From: Pirellulales bacterium
GTDB lineage: Bacteria > Planctomycetota > Planctomycetia > Pirellulales > JAEUIK01
NCBI GenBank assembly: GCA_019694435.1
Contig: JAIBBZ010000001.1
Coordinates: forward strand, 124,001-188,000
Length of the DNA stretch: 64,000 bases
Direction of reading: 5' to 3'
Part shown: positions 51,158 through 62,410 of the stretch, one piece after another
Layout of the letters: every line of letters begins with the position of its first letter
How positions within the stretch are numbered: the stretch's first letter is position 1
Notes under the pieces: generated by a model
What the model saw: only the letters and a program-made list of their open reading frames with translations
Told to the model about the DNA's origin: nothing
Databases searched by the model: none
Translations under genes and position numbers: made by a program

Positions 51158-52906
51158 ATGTCCATGCAAAAACTTCAAGGTTTCGCGGTTTCGCCCGGCG
51201 TGGCGATCGGCGAAGCGCTGGTCCTCGACCACGAGGGATTTCGCATCCCGCGGCGGTTCGTCGACCGCGACGTCGTGGCCAGCGAGATCGCTCGTCTGGA
51301 GCGCGCCATCGAAGCGGCGGGGCAAGAGATTGTCCGCCACCGCGATACCGTCGCGCGCGAACTCGGTCCGCAATGCGCCGCGATCTTCGAAGCGCATCTC
51401 CAGATGCTCCACGATCGTCCCTTGCGCAATGAGCTCGAGGAGATGATCCGCGAACGGCATTACACGCCCGAATATGCCGTCAGCCGGACCTTGCGCCGCT
51501 ATGCCAAGGTCTTTCAGTCGCTCGACAACACCTACCTCGCCCAGCGCGCCAGCGACGTGTTCGATATCGAGCGCCGCCTGCTTCGCTACTTGCTCGGCGA
51601 GCGACGCGAAGAAGTCGCCTACCTCACGTCGCCGGTGCTCGTGCTGGCCCACAATCTCACGCCGAGCGAAACGGCCAACTTGAATCGTGAGTTTGTCCGC
51701 GGGCTGGTTACCGAAGAGGGCGGTCCCGGCAGCCACACCGCGATCCTCGCCGGCGCGCTGGAAATCCCGGCCATCGTCGGCACCGGTCCCTTTCTCACCG
51801 ACGTCTCCGGAGGCGATCTGGTCATCATCGACGGCGATCGTGGCCAGGTCATCCTTCACCCCGATGAAGAAACCATCGCCCGCTACACCCACGAGCAGCA
51901 GCAGCAACGCTCCCACGCCGTCCGGCTCGAGTCGCTGCGCGATCTGCCCGCGCAAACCGCCGACGGCGTGCGCATCCAGCTCATGGGCAATATCGAGTTC
52001 CCTCACGAGGTGCAGCACTGCCTCGATCGCGGTAGCGACGGCATCGGCCTCTATCGCACCGAGTTCCTCTACCTCGGCTCGAGCACCGAGCCCGACGAAG
52101 AGACTCACTACGCTGCTTACAGCCAGGTGGTCCAAGCCATCGGTAACCGGCCGGTGGTCATCCGCACGCTCGATCTCGGCGCCGACAAGGTGCCCAGCAT
52201 GCCCCACCCGGCCGACGAGCGCAACCCGTTCCTCGGCCTGCGCAGCATTCGCCTTTCGCTGCGCAATTTGCCGCTGTTTCGCACCCAGCTCCGCGCCGTG
52301 CTCAGGGCCAGCGCCCTGGGCGACGTGCGCGTGATGTTTCCGCTCATCTCCACGCTGCTCGAATTGCGCCAGGCCAAGATGCTCCTGGCCGACGTGATGG
52401 AAGATCTCGACGAAAACGGCATCCCGTTCAATCGAAATCTCGACGTCGGCATGATGGTCGAAGTGCCCGCCGCCGTGATGATGATGGACCAGTTCGCCGC
52501 CGAGGTTGATTTCGTCAGCATCGGCACCAACGACTTGATCCAATACACGCTGGCCGTCGATCGGGGCAACAAGGACGTCGCCGCGCTCTACAACGCCAGC
52601 GACCCCGCCGTACTGAAGCTCATCCAGCGCGCCGTCGAAGCCTCGGTCCGCGCCGGCATTCCGGTCAATGTCTGCGGCCAGATGAGCGGCAGCACCACCT
52701 ACACGATGTTGCTCCTCGGCCTGGGCCTGCGCCAATTGAGCGTCACCCCCTCGTCGATCCCCGAAGTCAAGAAGGTGATTCGCAGCGTGAACATCCCGCA
52801 TTGCGAGGCCGTTGCCCGCCATGCGCTCACGCTCGAACACGCCCGCGACGTGAAGAATTACCTCAAGGGCGAACTGAAACGCTTGTTCCCGGAGCTGGCC
52901 GAATGA
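51158..52906 (+). CDS. ptsI: PTS Enzyme I
   Basis: The 582-residue protein is a complete Enzyme I without the extra GAF domain of PtsP: N-terminal QGFAVSPGVAIGEALVL and helical HPr-binding part, LTEEGGPGSHTAILAGALEIPAIVG-type phosphohistidine block (His in GSHTAI), EGIGLYRTEFLYLG, and C-terminal TNDLIQYTLAVDRGNKDVAALY with NVCGQMSG. The phosphohistidine loop reads GGPGSHT where GGRTSHT is usual, and CGQM replaces the typical CGEM. It transfers phosphate from PEP to HPr. It ends the hpf-ptsN-ptsH-ptsI cluster; no EIIB or EIIC is nearby, so the relay looks regulatory. Confidence 0.95.
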   Translation: MSMQKLQGFAVSPGVAIGEALVLDHEGFRIPRRFVDRDVVASEIARLERAIEAAGQEIVRHRDTVARELGPQCAAIFEAHLQMLHDRPLRNELEEMIRERHYTPEYAVSRTLRRYAKVFQSLDNTYLAQRASDVFDIERRLLRYLLGERREEVAYLTSPVLVLAHNLTPSETANLNREFVRGLVTEEGGPGSHTAILAGALEIPAIVGTGPFLTDVSGGDLVIIDGDRGQVILHPDEETIARYTHEQQQQRSHAVRLESLRDLPAQTADGVRIQLMGNIEFPHEVQHCLDRGSDGIGLYRTEFLYLGSSTEPDEETHYAAYSQVVQAIGNRPVVIRTLDLGADKVPSMPHPADERNPFLGLRSIRLSLRNLPLFRTQLRAVLRASALGDVRVMFPLISTLLELRQAKMLLADVMEDLDENGIPFNRNLDVGMMVEVPAAVMMMDQFAAEVDFVSIGTNDLIQYTLAVDRGNKDVAALYNASDPAVLKLIQRAVEASVRAGIPVNVCGQMSGSTTYTMLLLGLGLRQLSVTPSSIPEVKKVIRSVNIPHCEAVARHALTLEHARDVKNYLKGELKRLFPELAE

Positions 52907-53027
52907 CCTGCCCTGGGTTGTTACCGACCGTTACTCCGTCGGCCGCACGCGGCACGGCGCGCTTGGCGCGCTGTGGGGCGCCGGCTGTGCGGAACTTGTG
53001 GACCCGTTTACGATCCGCGGCCCCGTC

Positions 53028-53687
53028 ATGACGGCAGTGACAGGGCCCCCGAACCCGATGGTTCGACACCGCATCCAGATACGCTTTGCGAAGGAAGGAG
53101 ATTTACGGCTGATCAGCCACCGCGATCTGATCAGGACCATGGAACGACTGTTGCGGCGGGCCGGGCTTCCCCTGGCGCGTACCGAAGGCTTTCATCCGCG
53201 CCCGCGGATGAGTTTTCCTTCGGCGCTGTCGGTGGGAATTTCCGGTGCCCGGGAAGTGCTGGAGATCGAGCTGGCCGAGCAGCGTCCGCCGGACGAATTG
53301 CTGGCCGCGCTCGCCGCCCAGGCCGTGGCCGGCCTGCGGTTTTTGAGCGTCGATCCCCTGCCTTCCGGTACCCGCGCCGCCCAGGCCGTGCAAGCCGTGT
53401 ATGAGATTCCCGTGCCCGCCGAGCGTAGCGCCGGCCTGACAACGCGCGTCGCGGCCCTGTTGGCCGCCGAGCGCTGGCCCGTTCGCCGCCCGCACGACGA
53501 CCGCGAACTCGACTTGCGCGCCGGTCTGTTGGACCTGGCGTTCCACGACGGCACCCTGCAGATCCGGTTGGCCATCGAACGACAGGCGAGCGTTTCGCCG
53601 CGGCTGGTGCTCGAAGCCCTCGAACTGGGCGATCTCGAAGCACTCGGCTGCCGGCTGACGCGTAGCGACCTCGTTCTGGCCAGTTGA
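53028..53687 (+). CDS. DUF2344 (TIGR03936-type) protein
   Basis: The 219-residue protein matches DUF2344, which often accompanies or is fused to a radical SAM enzyme: HRIQIRFAKEGDLRLISHRDLIRTMERLLRRAGLPLARTEGFHPRPRMSFPSALSVGISG. The motif LISHRDLxRxxERxxRRAGLP and GFHPRPRMSF are characteristic. Its partner radical SAM gene is not adjacent. ATG 53028 or 53058 could begin it; the domain begins at 53061. It is upstream of the RNase E/G and rplU genes, a conserved neighbourhood in many bacteria. Confidence 0.88.
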   Translation: MTAVTGPPNPMVRHRIQIRFAKEGDLRLISHRDLIRTMERLLRRAGLPLARTEGFHPRPRMSFPSALSVGISGAREVLEIELAEQRPPDELLAALAAQAVAGLRFLSVDPLPSGTRAAQAVQAVYEIPVPAERSAGLTTRVAALLAAERWPVRRPHDDRELDLRAGLLDLAFHDGTLQIRLAIERQASVSPRLVLEALELGDLEALGCRLTRSDLVLAS

Positions 53688-53767
53688 GGGCCTGATCCCG
53701 CGTCTCTCCCCGCCGCGTGCATCACGATGCGTTACACCACCATGCCGGAGAAAGCACCACTGCATCC

Positions 53768-55456
53768 ATGAAGCAGGAAATGTTGATCAACGTATCGCAG
53801 CCGGAAGAATGCCGGATCGCGATCGTCGAAGATGGACTGCTCGAAGAGCTCTACATCGAACGCGCCAGCGCCGACAACTACGTCGGCAACATCTACAAAG
53901 GCCGCGTCGTCAATCTCGAACCCAGCATTCAGGCCGCCTTCGTCGACTTTGGCGTCGGCCGCAACGGCTTCTTGCACATCAGCGATATCGAGCCGCAGTA
54001 CTTCCGCCAAGGCGGCTACGATCCCCACACCCCGCTCGAAGCCCCCGGCTCGCGCAATGGCGGCGGCCGCGTTGCCCCCGACGAACATGGCGCCGACGTC
54101 GACCTGCTCGACGACGACCTCGACGGCGAACCCCCGGCCCGCAACCGCCAGCGCCGCATGCGCCCCGGGCTGCGTCCCCGCGTCAAGCCGCCCATCCAGA
54201 ACATCCTCCGCCGCGGCGACGAGGTCCTCGTCCAGGTCATCAAGGAGGGCATCGGCACCAAGGGCCCCACGCTCTCGACCTACATCAGCATCCCAGGCCG
54301 TTACCTGGTGTTGATGCCGGCCCTCGGCCGCGTCGGCGTCTCGCGCAAGATCGAAGACGACGACGTCCGCCGCAAGCTGCGCGACACGATGCTCGAACTC
54401 AACCCGCCCAAGGGCCTCGGCTTCATCGTCCGCACCGCCGGCATCGACCGGACCAAGAAAGAGCTTTCCCGCGATTTGGCCTACCTGCTGCGGCTTTGGA
54501 AGGTGATCGTGCGCCGCGTGCGGAAATATCCCGCGCCGATCGACATCTACGAAGAAAGCGACATGATCATCCGCACGATCCGCGACGTCTTCACCTCGGA
54601 CGTCGACTCGATCTACATCGACGAGCCCACGGCCTACGAACGGGCCAAGGAGTTCCTGCAGATCGTCATGCCGCGCTACGTCAACCGTCTACAGCTCTAC
54701 GAAGGCCGCGAGCCGTTGTTCCACAAGTACGGCATCGAGGATGAAATCGCCCGCATCCAGCAACGCAAGGTGCCGTTGCAGCAAGGCGGCTCGATCGTCA
54801 TCGATCAGACCGAGGCCCTCGTCGCCATCGACGTCAACAGCGGCAACTTCCGCGCCGATGATTCGGCCGAGGAAACCGCCTATCAAATGAACCTCCTGGC
54901 CGCTCGCGAAATCGCCCGCCAACTGCGCTTGCGCGATCTCGGCGGCGTGATCGTCAACGACTTCATCGACATGCGCAAAGAACGCCACCGTCGCGGCGTC
55001 GAGCGCGCCCTGCGCGAGGCCGTCCGCCGCGATCGGGCCCGTACCAAGATCCTCCGCACCAGCCCCTTCGGGCTGATCGAGATGACCCGGCAGCGGATCC
55101 GCCCGAGCCTCAAGCGCAGCGTCTACAAGGAATGCCCCGAATGCCTGGGCACCGGCGTCGTCAAGACGGCCGAGAGCATGGCCATCGAGGTCGTCCGCCT
55201 GCTGATGCTCGCTTCGCACCAGGAGGACATCGAGCGCTTGGCCGTGACCGTCTCCGAAGAGGTGGCCACCTACCTCAACAATCGCAAGCGCCGCGAGCTG
55301 GCCCGGCTCGAGGACGAAGGCAGCATGAGCATCCAGGTGTTCGGCCGCGAAAACGTCTCGCCCGAATACATCCACCTGGAATGCCTCGACGGCACCGGCC
55401 GCGAGGTCAAATTCGCCCACGCCCCCCACGAACCGGCCCCCACGGCCCGGCGATAA
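53768..55456 (+). CDS. Ribonuclease E/G family protein
   Basis: The 562-residue protein has the Rne/Rng layout: an N-terminal S1 domain (NVSQPEECRIAIVEDGLLEELYIERASADNYVGNIYKGRVVNLEPSIQAAFVDFGVGRNGFLHISDI), an acidic Asp-rich insertion about residues 85-140 within the S1 part, the catalytic block ALVAIDVNSGNF, IVNDFIDMRKERHR, and the Zn-link CPECLGTG. These enzymes cut single-stranded RNA endonucleolytically in decay and rRNA maturation. The long acidic insertion is unusual. Start 53768 was chosen because the family N terminus (MKQEMLINV) begins there. It is between DUF2344 and rplU. Confidence 0.93.
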   Translation: MKQEMLINVSQPEECRIAIVEDGLLEELYIERASADNYVGNIYKGRVVNLEPSIQAAFVDFGVGRNGFLHISDIEPQYFRQGGYDPHTPLEAPGSRNGGGRVAPDEHGADVDLLDDDLDGEPPARNRQRRMRPGLRPRVKPPIQNILRRGDEVLVQVIKEGIGTKGPTLSTYISIPGRYLVLMPALGRVGVSRKIEDDDVRRKLRDTMLELNPPKGLGFIVRTAGIDRTKKELSRDLAYLLRLWKVIVRRVRKYPAPIDIYEESDMIIRTIRDVFTSDVDSIYIDEPTAYERAKEFLQIVMPRYVNRLQLYEGREPLFHKYGIEDEIARIQQRKVPLQQGGSIVIDQTEALVAIDVNSGNFRADDSAEETAYQMNLLAAREIARQLRLRDLGGVIVNDFIDMRKERHRRGVERALREAVRRDRARTKILRTSPFGLIEMTRQRIRPSLKRSVYKECPECLGTGVVKTAESMAIEVVRLLMLASHQEDIERLAVTVSEEVATYLNNRKRRELARLEDEGSMSIQVFGRENVSPEYIHLECLDGTGREVKFAHAPHEPAPTARR

Positions 55457-55494
55457 CCCCAATTTCCGCCTCGCTCAGCATGGAATCGCCCGTC

Positions 55495-55523
55495 TGGACG
55501 ACCCGGAGGCAGTCCGGTAGATT
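55495..55523 (+). promoter_or_regulatory. Possible promoter upstream of rplU
   Basis: TGGACG (55495-55500) and TAGATT (55518-55523) are spaced 17 bp, each four of six consensus positions. If used, the leader to ATG 55611 is about 80 nt. Readthrough from the RNase gene is an alternative. Confidence 0.3.
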
Positions 55524-55610
55524 ATGGGGCTCGCACCAGAGACCGGTCGGCGGCCTGCCCGCAGGCGGCCGGCCTCGTCCCTCCACCTCCAAAAACCGTT
55601 GGGTACGGCC

Positions 55611-55925
55611 ATGTACGCGATCGTCGACGACCGGGGAACGCAGATCAAAGTCGAGGAAGGCCAGGAACTGGTCATCGATTACCTCGACGCCGCCGTCGGC
55701 AGCGAACTGGCCTTCGACCGTGTGCTGCTGGTCGGCAACGATCAGGCCACGCAGATCGGTACCCCGGCCGTCCCCGGCGCCAAGGTGACCGCCGAGGTGG
55801 TCGGCGTCGTCCAGGGCCCCAAGCTGGTCGTCCAGAAGGCCCGTCGCCGCAAAAACATGCGCCGCAAGAATGGCCACCGGCAGATCTTCTCCAAGGTCCG
55901 GGTCAAAGCCATCTCGGCCGGCTGA
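55611..55925 (+). CDS. rplU: 50S ribosomal protein L21
   Basis: The 104-residue protein is L21: MYAIVDDRGTQIKVEEGQELVIDYLDAAVGSELAFDRVLLVGNDQATQIGTPAVPGAKVTAEVVGVVQGPKLVVQKARRRKNMRRKNGHRQIFSKVRVKAI. The basic stretch near the C terminus and the family RQ.FTxVKI-like ending are present. In most bacteria rpmA (L27) follows directly; here the next gene is a hydrolase and no rpmA is seen, an unusual arrangement. The ATG was chosen because the family N terminus MYAIV starts there. Confidence 0.95.
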   Translation: MYAIVDDRGTQIKVEEGQELVIDYLDAAVGSELAFDRVLLVGNDQATQIGTPAVPGAKVTAEVVGVVQGPKLVVQKARRRKNMRRKNGHRQIFSKVRVKAISAG

Positions 55926-56121
55926 TAGGGCCGTCTCCGCAGGCTAACGGGGCCGCTTTGGCCGTCTGGCCGTCGCGCGCTCGCCTCGCGAAGTCCCCTG
56001 TTCGTGGCCCTGCCGGCACCGCACGCCTCTCAAAGATTGCCGCGCCAGCCGCGAATACCTGGCCACGGGGCAAGCGTCGCAAGTTGCGCACGCGCCCACG
56101 CCCGAACCGCCCGGTCCGCGC

Positions 56122-57354
56122 ATGCGAGCTCGCCTCAAGCGAATTGCGCTCTTCCTCCTGGCCACGGTGCTGATCGTCTATGGCCTGCTGCGCTGGGCCG
56201 TCGAGCTGCCCGGCCCCAGCGGTCCGCACGCCGTCGGCGAAGCCTCGCTGGTCGTCGCCGACACCGCCCGAACTGATCCCTGGAGCGGTCACACCTCGCG
56301 CGAGCTGCTGCTCGAGGTGTTCTATCCCGCAGCTTCGTCGGGACCGAGGGCAGCCTGGTTTCCCCAGCTCGGCCACGTGGCCCACAATTTCGAGGGCCCC
56401 GACGGCTACCTGGTGCGTTTGCTGCCGCGGTTTCTCTCCGCGCACAGTTCGCTCGACGCCCCCGCGGCGGCGACTAAGGCTCCCTGGCCCGTCGTGCTGT
56501 TCTCGCCCGGCGCGGGCACACCCATCTTTTGCTACCGCACGTTTCTCGAAGACCTGGCCAGTCGCGGTTACGTCGTCGTCGCCGTCGAGCCGACCCACGA
56601 GGGCGTTGGCCAGGTGTTTCCCGACGGCGTGGTGCGCGAACCGCTGTCGAATCGCTACGAGCCGCAAACGCCAGACCGCGCTCAGGCCGATGCGTTCTTT
56701 CGCCGGCGCATCGACGTGCGTGCCGCCGATCTCGCGTTCGTCGTGCGCGCGCTCGAGGCTCGCGCTGCGGCCGCCTCTGCGGACCCGTGGAACGGCCAGC
56801 TCCGGCTCGATCGCTGTGTCGCGTTTGGCCATTCGCTGGGGGGCATCGCCGCGGTCGAGGCGGCCCGTCGCGACAGCCGCATCGTCGCCGCGGTCAACCT
56901 CGACGGCCACTTCCTCGACGCCCCTTGTCTGCCCGACGAATCGCCGACGGCCCCGCGCGCGGCCATGCTGGTCATCGAAGACCTGCCCCCTGGTCTCGAC
57001 CCTCCCGATCCGGCCGAGTGGAAAAAAACACGCGTCGAATCGGTCGAGCAATGGCGCCAGCGCCAATCCGACATCGACGGTCTGCTGAGCCGCGTCTTCG
57101 GCCGCCACGAACGGTTGCAACTCGCCCCGGGCCGCCACTCCGACTTCAGCGACGAGCCGTTCTACTACCCGCGCTGGCGTCCCGCTTCGTCCGATCCGGC
57201 CCTGCAGCGACTGGCCAAGCTTCGCAACGCCCTGACCGATTTTTTCGCTCGCTCGCTCGGCGAGTCGTCCACGGTCGTTGATCCCGGGTTTCGGGCCCTT
57301 CCCGCCGAGCCGCTCGATCGCGAGGTCTCCTCGAAACAGCATCTCGCCCCCTGA
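56122..57354 (+). CDS. Membrane-anchored alpha/beta hydrolase (PAF acetylhydrolase-like)
   Basis: The 410-residue protein has an N-terminal membrane or signal segment (RIALFLLATVLIVYGLLRWAV), then an alpha/beta hydrolase fold. The nucleophile elbow is G-H-S-L-G-G in VAFGHSLGGIAAVEAA, with SPGAGTPIFCYRTFLEDLASRGYVVVAVEPTHEG before it and VNLDGHFLD after. This fits platelet-activating-factor acetylhydrolase-like lipases/esterases. The likely catalytic His is RHSDFSD. Substrates may be phospholipids or other esters at the envelope. It follows rplU by 196 bp. Confidence 0.8.
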   Translation: MRARLKRIALFLLATVLIVYGLLRWAVELPGPSGPHAVGEASLVVADTARTDPWSGHTSRELLLEVFYPAASSGPRAAWFPQLGHVAHNFEGPDGYLVRLLPRFLSAHSSLDAPAAATKAPWPVVLFSPGAGTPIFCYRTFLEDLASRGYVVVAVEPTHEGVGQVFPDGVVREPLSNRYEPQTPDRAQADAFFRRRIDVRAADLAFVVRALEARAAAASADPWNGQLRLDRCVAFGHSLGGIAAVEAARRDSRIVAAVNLDGHFLDAPCLPDESPTAPRAAMLVIEDLPPGLDPPDPAEWKKTRVESVEQWRQRQSDIDGLLSRVFGRHERLQLAPGRHSDFSDEPFYYPRWRPASSDPALQRLAKLRNALTDFFARSLGESSTVVDPGFRALPAEPLDREVSSKQHLAP

Positions 57355-57471
57355 ACGCAGGGTCCGATAAAATCGATTTTGTGTTCAGGTTTTGCTAGCG
57401 TCGCAGCTAGCTGCTGTCGGCTCATAAGCGCCGTTGTTGCCCCGGGTTAGGACTCGATTTGGAAATTCTGA

Positions 57472-57499
57472 TTGACGTCGGGACATTCGGCAGTATGAT
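57472..57499 (+). promoter_or_regulatory. Sigma-70-like promoter in the nrdJ upstream region
   Basis: TTGACG (57472-57477) and TATGAT (57494-57499) are 16 bp apart, five of six positions matching each consensus. A start near 57506 leaves a leader of about 290 nt, long enough for a regulatory structure. Confidence 0.5.
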
Positions 57500-57709
57500 T
57501 CTCCCCACACCTGATGTTGTGGTTTCCAGGGCATCTGCCACAACATATTGGTGTTCTCGCTCAATTCCGGACGATTAAACCCCAGGACCAAAGCGGCAGT
57601 TCTGCACGCTCGGCGACCTCGCGAGACCAAGCCACCGGCAATGACAGCCGGGCATGTTTTTGGCCCCTGCGTCGCCCTATAAGACTGGTTCGAAGCCTCG
57701 GTTGAGTGT

Positions 57710-57727
57710 GGTATACTAACGTATACC
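57710..57727. promoter_or_regulatory. Palindromic operator-like site upstream of nrdJ
   Basis: GGTATAC (57710-57716), TAAC spacer, GTATACC (57721-57727): perfect 7-bp inverted repeat centred 76 bp before the start codon. It also contains TATACT, which may act as a -10 element. The dyad symmetry fits a dimeric repressor such as NrdR or another regulator, but it is not the standard NrdR box. Confidence 0.5.
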
Positions 57728-57794
57728 GACCGTGTATCCATCCTAATTGGCAGCGGATGCCCCACGCGTTTTGTCAGCACAAGGAGGTCGAATG

Positions 57795-60854
<3,060 letters not shown>

Positions 60855-61184
60855 TCGGGTGACCGGGCCAGGTCCGGGGGCGGCCGTCGCGCGTGGTCTG
60901 CGACGGTCGCCGGATCGGCCCCGCACGCGGTCGCTCCGCTCTTTCGGGGTTGCTCGCGACACGGACGCCGGGAAGGAAACCCGCGAGCAACCTTATCTTG
61001 TCCTTCCCCGCAACGCGGGCCCGATCGTCAACCCGATTCGGCCCGCGTTGCTGTTTTTTGTATGGCCCGCTGCGCTACCGCGCAGACTGGGCCGCAGAGA
61101 CGGGGCCACGCCCTGGCTCGCCGCGATGCCGCGCCGGCGATATCCTGGGCACAATCTTGCCACGTCTTATCGGGAGTCTTCGTC
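60855..61184. other. Gap after nrdJ containing its terminator
   Basis: No gene is supported. It holds the strong stem-loop at 61010-61059 and a short leader for the dienelactone hydrolase gene. Nothing else of note was seen. Confidence 0.5.
61010..61059 (+). terminator. Rho-independent terminator of nrdJ
   Basis: GCAACGCGGGCC (61010-61021) and GGCCCGCGTTGC (61040-61051) are perfect 12-bp arms around an 18-nt loop, followed by TGTTTTTT. It lies 155 bp after the nrdJ stop. Confidence 0.85.
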
Positions 61185-61991
61185 ATGCGCGTCCCTCGCA
61201 TCCTCGCACTGGCCATCTGCTCGCTGCTCGTCCCCCGCGCGCTCGACGCGCAAGACTGGGCCAAGGCCCGGCTCGAGAACTCGCCCCGCCACCTCGAATG
61301 GGTCACGGTCGAGCACGGCGACCGCAAGGTCGACAGCTTCATCGTGTTCCCTGAAGTGGCCGACAAGGCCACGGCCGTGCTGGTCATTCACGAGATCTTC
61401 GGCCTCAGCGATTGGGTCCGCAGCCTGGCCGACGAGCTCGCCGAGGCCGGCTACATCGCGCTGGCTCCCGATTTATTGTCCGGTACCGCCCCCGGCGGCG
61501 GAGGCACCAAGGAATTGGGCAGCGGCGATGCCGTCCGCCGCGCCATCTCGTCGCTGCCGCCCGACCAGATCACGGCCGACTTGAACGCGGCGGTCGAGTA
61601 CCTGCGCAAGCTTCCGGCCGCCAATGGCAAGGTTGCCGTGTGCGGCTTCTGCTGGGGTGGACGCGAGTCGTTCCGTTTCGCCACGAACAACGATTCGATC
61701 GCCGCCGCGTTCGTCTTTTACGGCAACGGGCCCGAAGACCCGGCCCAGATCAAGAAGATCACCTGTCCGGTGTATGGCTTCTACGGCGGCAACGATGCCC
61801 GTGTGAATGCCACGATTCCGCAATCGACCGAGCTGATGAAACAGGCGGGCAAGACTTACGTACCGGTTCAATACGCCGGCGCCGGCCACGGTTTCATGCG
61901 CGCCGGCGCCGCACCCGACGCCAGCGCCGAAAACCAGGCCGGCCGAGCGGCCGCCTGGAAGCGCTGGAAAGAGATCCTGGGCAAGCTGTGA
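61185..61991 (+). CDS. Secreted dienelactone hydrolase-family protein
   Basis: The 268-residue product has a signal peptide (RILALAICSLLVPRALDAQD) and the dienelactone hydrolase fold: TAVLVIHEIFGLSDWVRSLADELAEAGYIALAPDLLSG, GKVAVCGFCWGGRESFRFA with Cys in the nucleophile position (G-F-C-W-G-G), and a late GHGF with the catalytic His. Dienelactone hydrolases cleave lactones, but secreted planctomycete relatives have unknown substrates. The ATG at 61185 was chosen since the signal peptide begins there. It is convergent with the diacylglycerol kinase gene (25 bp apart). Confidence 0.9.
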   Translation: MRVPRILALAICSLLVPRALDAQDWAKARLENSPRHLEWVTVEHGDRKVDSFIVFPEVADKATAVLVIHEIFGLSDWVRSLADELAEAGYIALAPDLLSGTAPGGGGTKELGSGDAVRRAISSLPPDQITADLNAAVEYLRKLPAANGKVAVCGFCWGGRESFRFATNNDSIAAAFVFYGNGPEDPAQIKKITCPVYGFYGGNDARVNATIPQSTELMKQAGKTYVPVQYAGAGHGFMRAGAAPDASAENQAGRAAAWKRWKEILGKL

Positions 61992-62016
61992 TCCGCGGTG
62001 CGGGCGACGGCCACGC

Positions 62017-62397
62017 TCACCACAGCAGCGCCAGCAGCCGCGGGCCGAAGATCAGCAGGCCCACTAGCACGGCCCCGACGGCGGCCATCAGCACGCCGCC
62101 GCTCCCCACGTCGAGCGCCGCCTTGACGGCCGGGTGATATTCCTCGGTCACCGCCTTGGCCAGGTGCTCCAGCGCCGTGTTGAACATCTCGGCCACCAGC
62201 ACTCCCGCAATGCACAACAGCAACACGCTCGCCTCGACCAGCGAGACCTGCAGCACCACGGCCGCCGCCACGACGGCCGCGGCAAAGAAATAGTGCACGA
62301 AGAAACTGCTCTGCCCACGGAACGCCGTCTTCACCCCGCGAAACGCGTGGCCGAACTTGCGCCGCCAGTGTTCGCGGTCCGGGCCCTGGTCGCACAT
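62017..62397 (-). CDS. dgkA: Diacylglycerol/undecaprenol kinase-like membrane protein
   Basis: The 126-residue protein has the DgkA pattern: HAFRGVKTAFRGQSSFFVHYFFAAAVVAAAVVLQVSLVEASVLLLCIAGVLVAEMFNTALEHLAKAVTEEYHPAVKAALDVGSGGVLMAAVGAVLVGLLIFGPRLL. It has three membrane helices and the catalytic E-M-F-N-T-A-x-E block. It phosphorylates diacylglycerol or undecaprenol for lipid recycling; Gram-positive-type members prefer undecaprenol. ATG at 62397 is the first that fits the family N terminus. It is followed upstream by the outer-membrane protein gene 13 bp away, likely in one operon. Confidence 0.92.
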   Translation of the reverse strand: MCDQGPDREHWRRKFGHAFRGVKTAFRGQSSFFVHYFFAAAVVAAAVVLQVSLVEASVLLLCIAGVLVAEMFNTALEHLAKAVTEEYHPAVKAALDVGSGGVLMAAVGAVLVGLLIFGPRLLALLW

Positions 62398-62410
62398 ACC
62401 GCTTTCCCGT

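Larger units (their letters stand above)
57355..57794. other. nrdJ upstream region
   Basis: No gene is supported in these 440 bases. It is lower in GC than the neighbours and holds one promoter-like pair (57472-57499), an operator-like palindrome (57710-57727) and the strong ribosome site AAGGAGGT at 57781-57788. I looked for a cobalamin riboswitch because nrdJ is B12-dependent and saw no convincing B12 box. Confidence 0.5.

Noticed and set aside
50891..52840. 649-residue open frame on the minus strand opposite ptsI
   Set aside because: It is the mirror of Enzyme I codons; the plus-strand frame has all Enzyme I motifs.
57680..57700. tRNA-like T-loop (GGTTCGAAGCC)
   Set aside because: No acceptor, D or anticodon arms pair around it.
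57355..57794. Cobalamin riboswitch upstream of the B12-dependent nrdJ
   Set aside because: AGCCACC and GAGACC-like segments occur, but no B12 box or paired core could be laid out.
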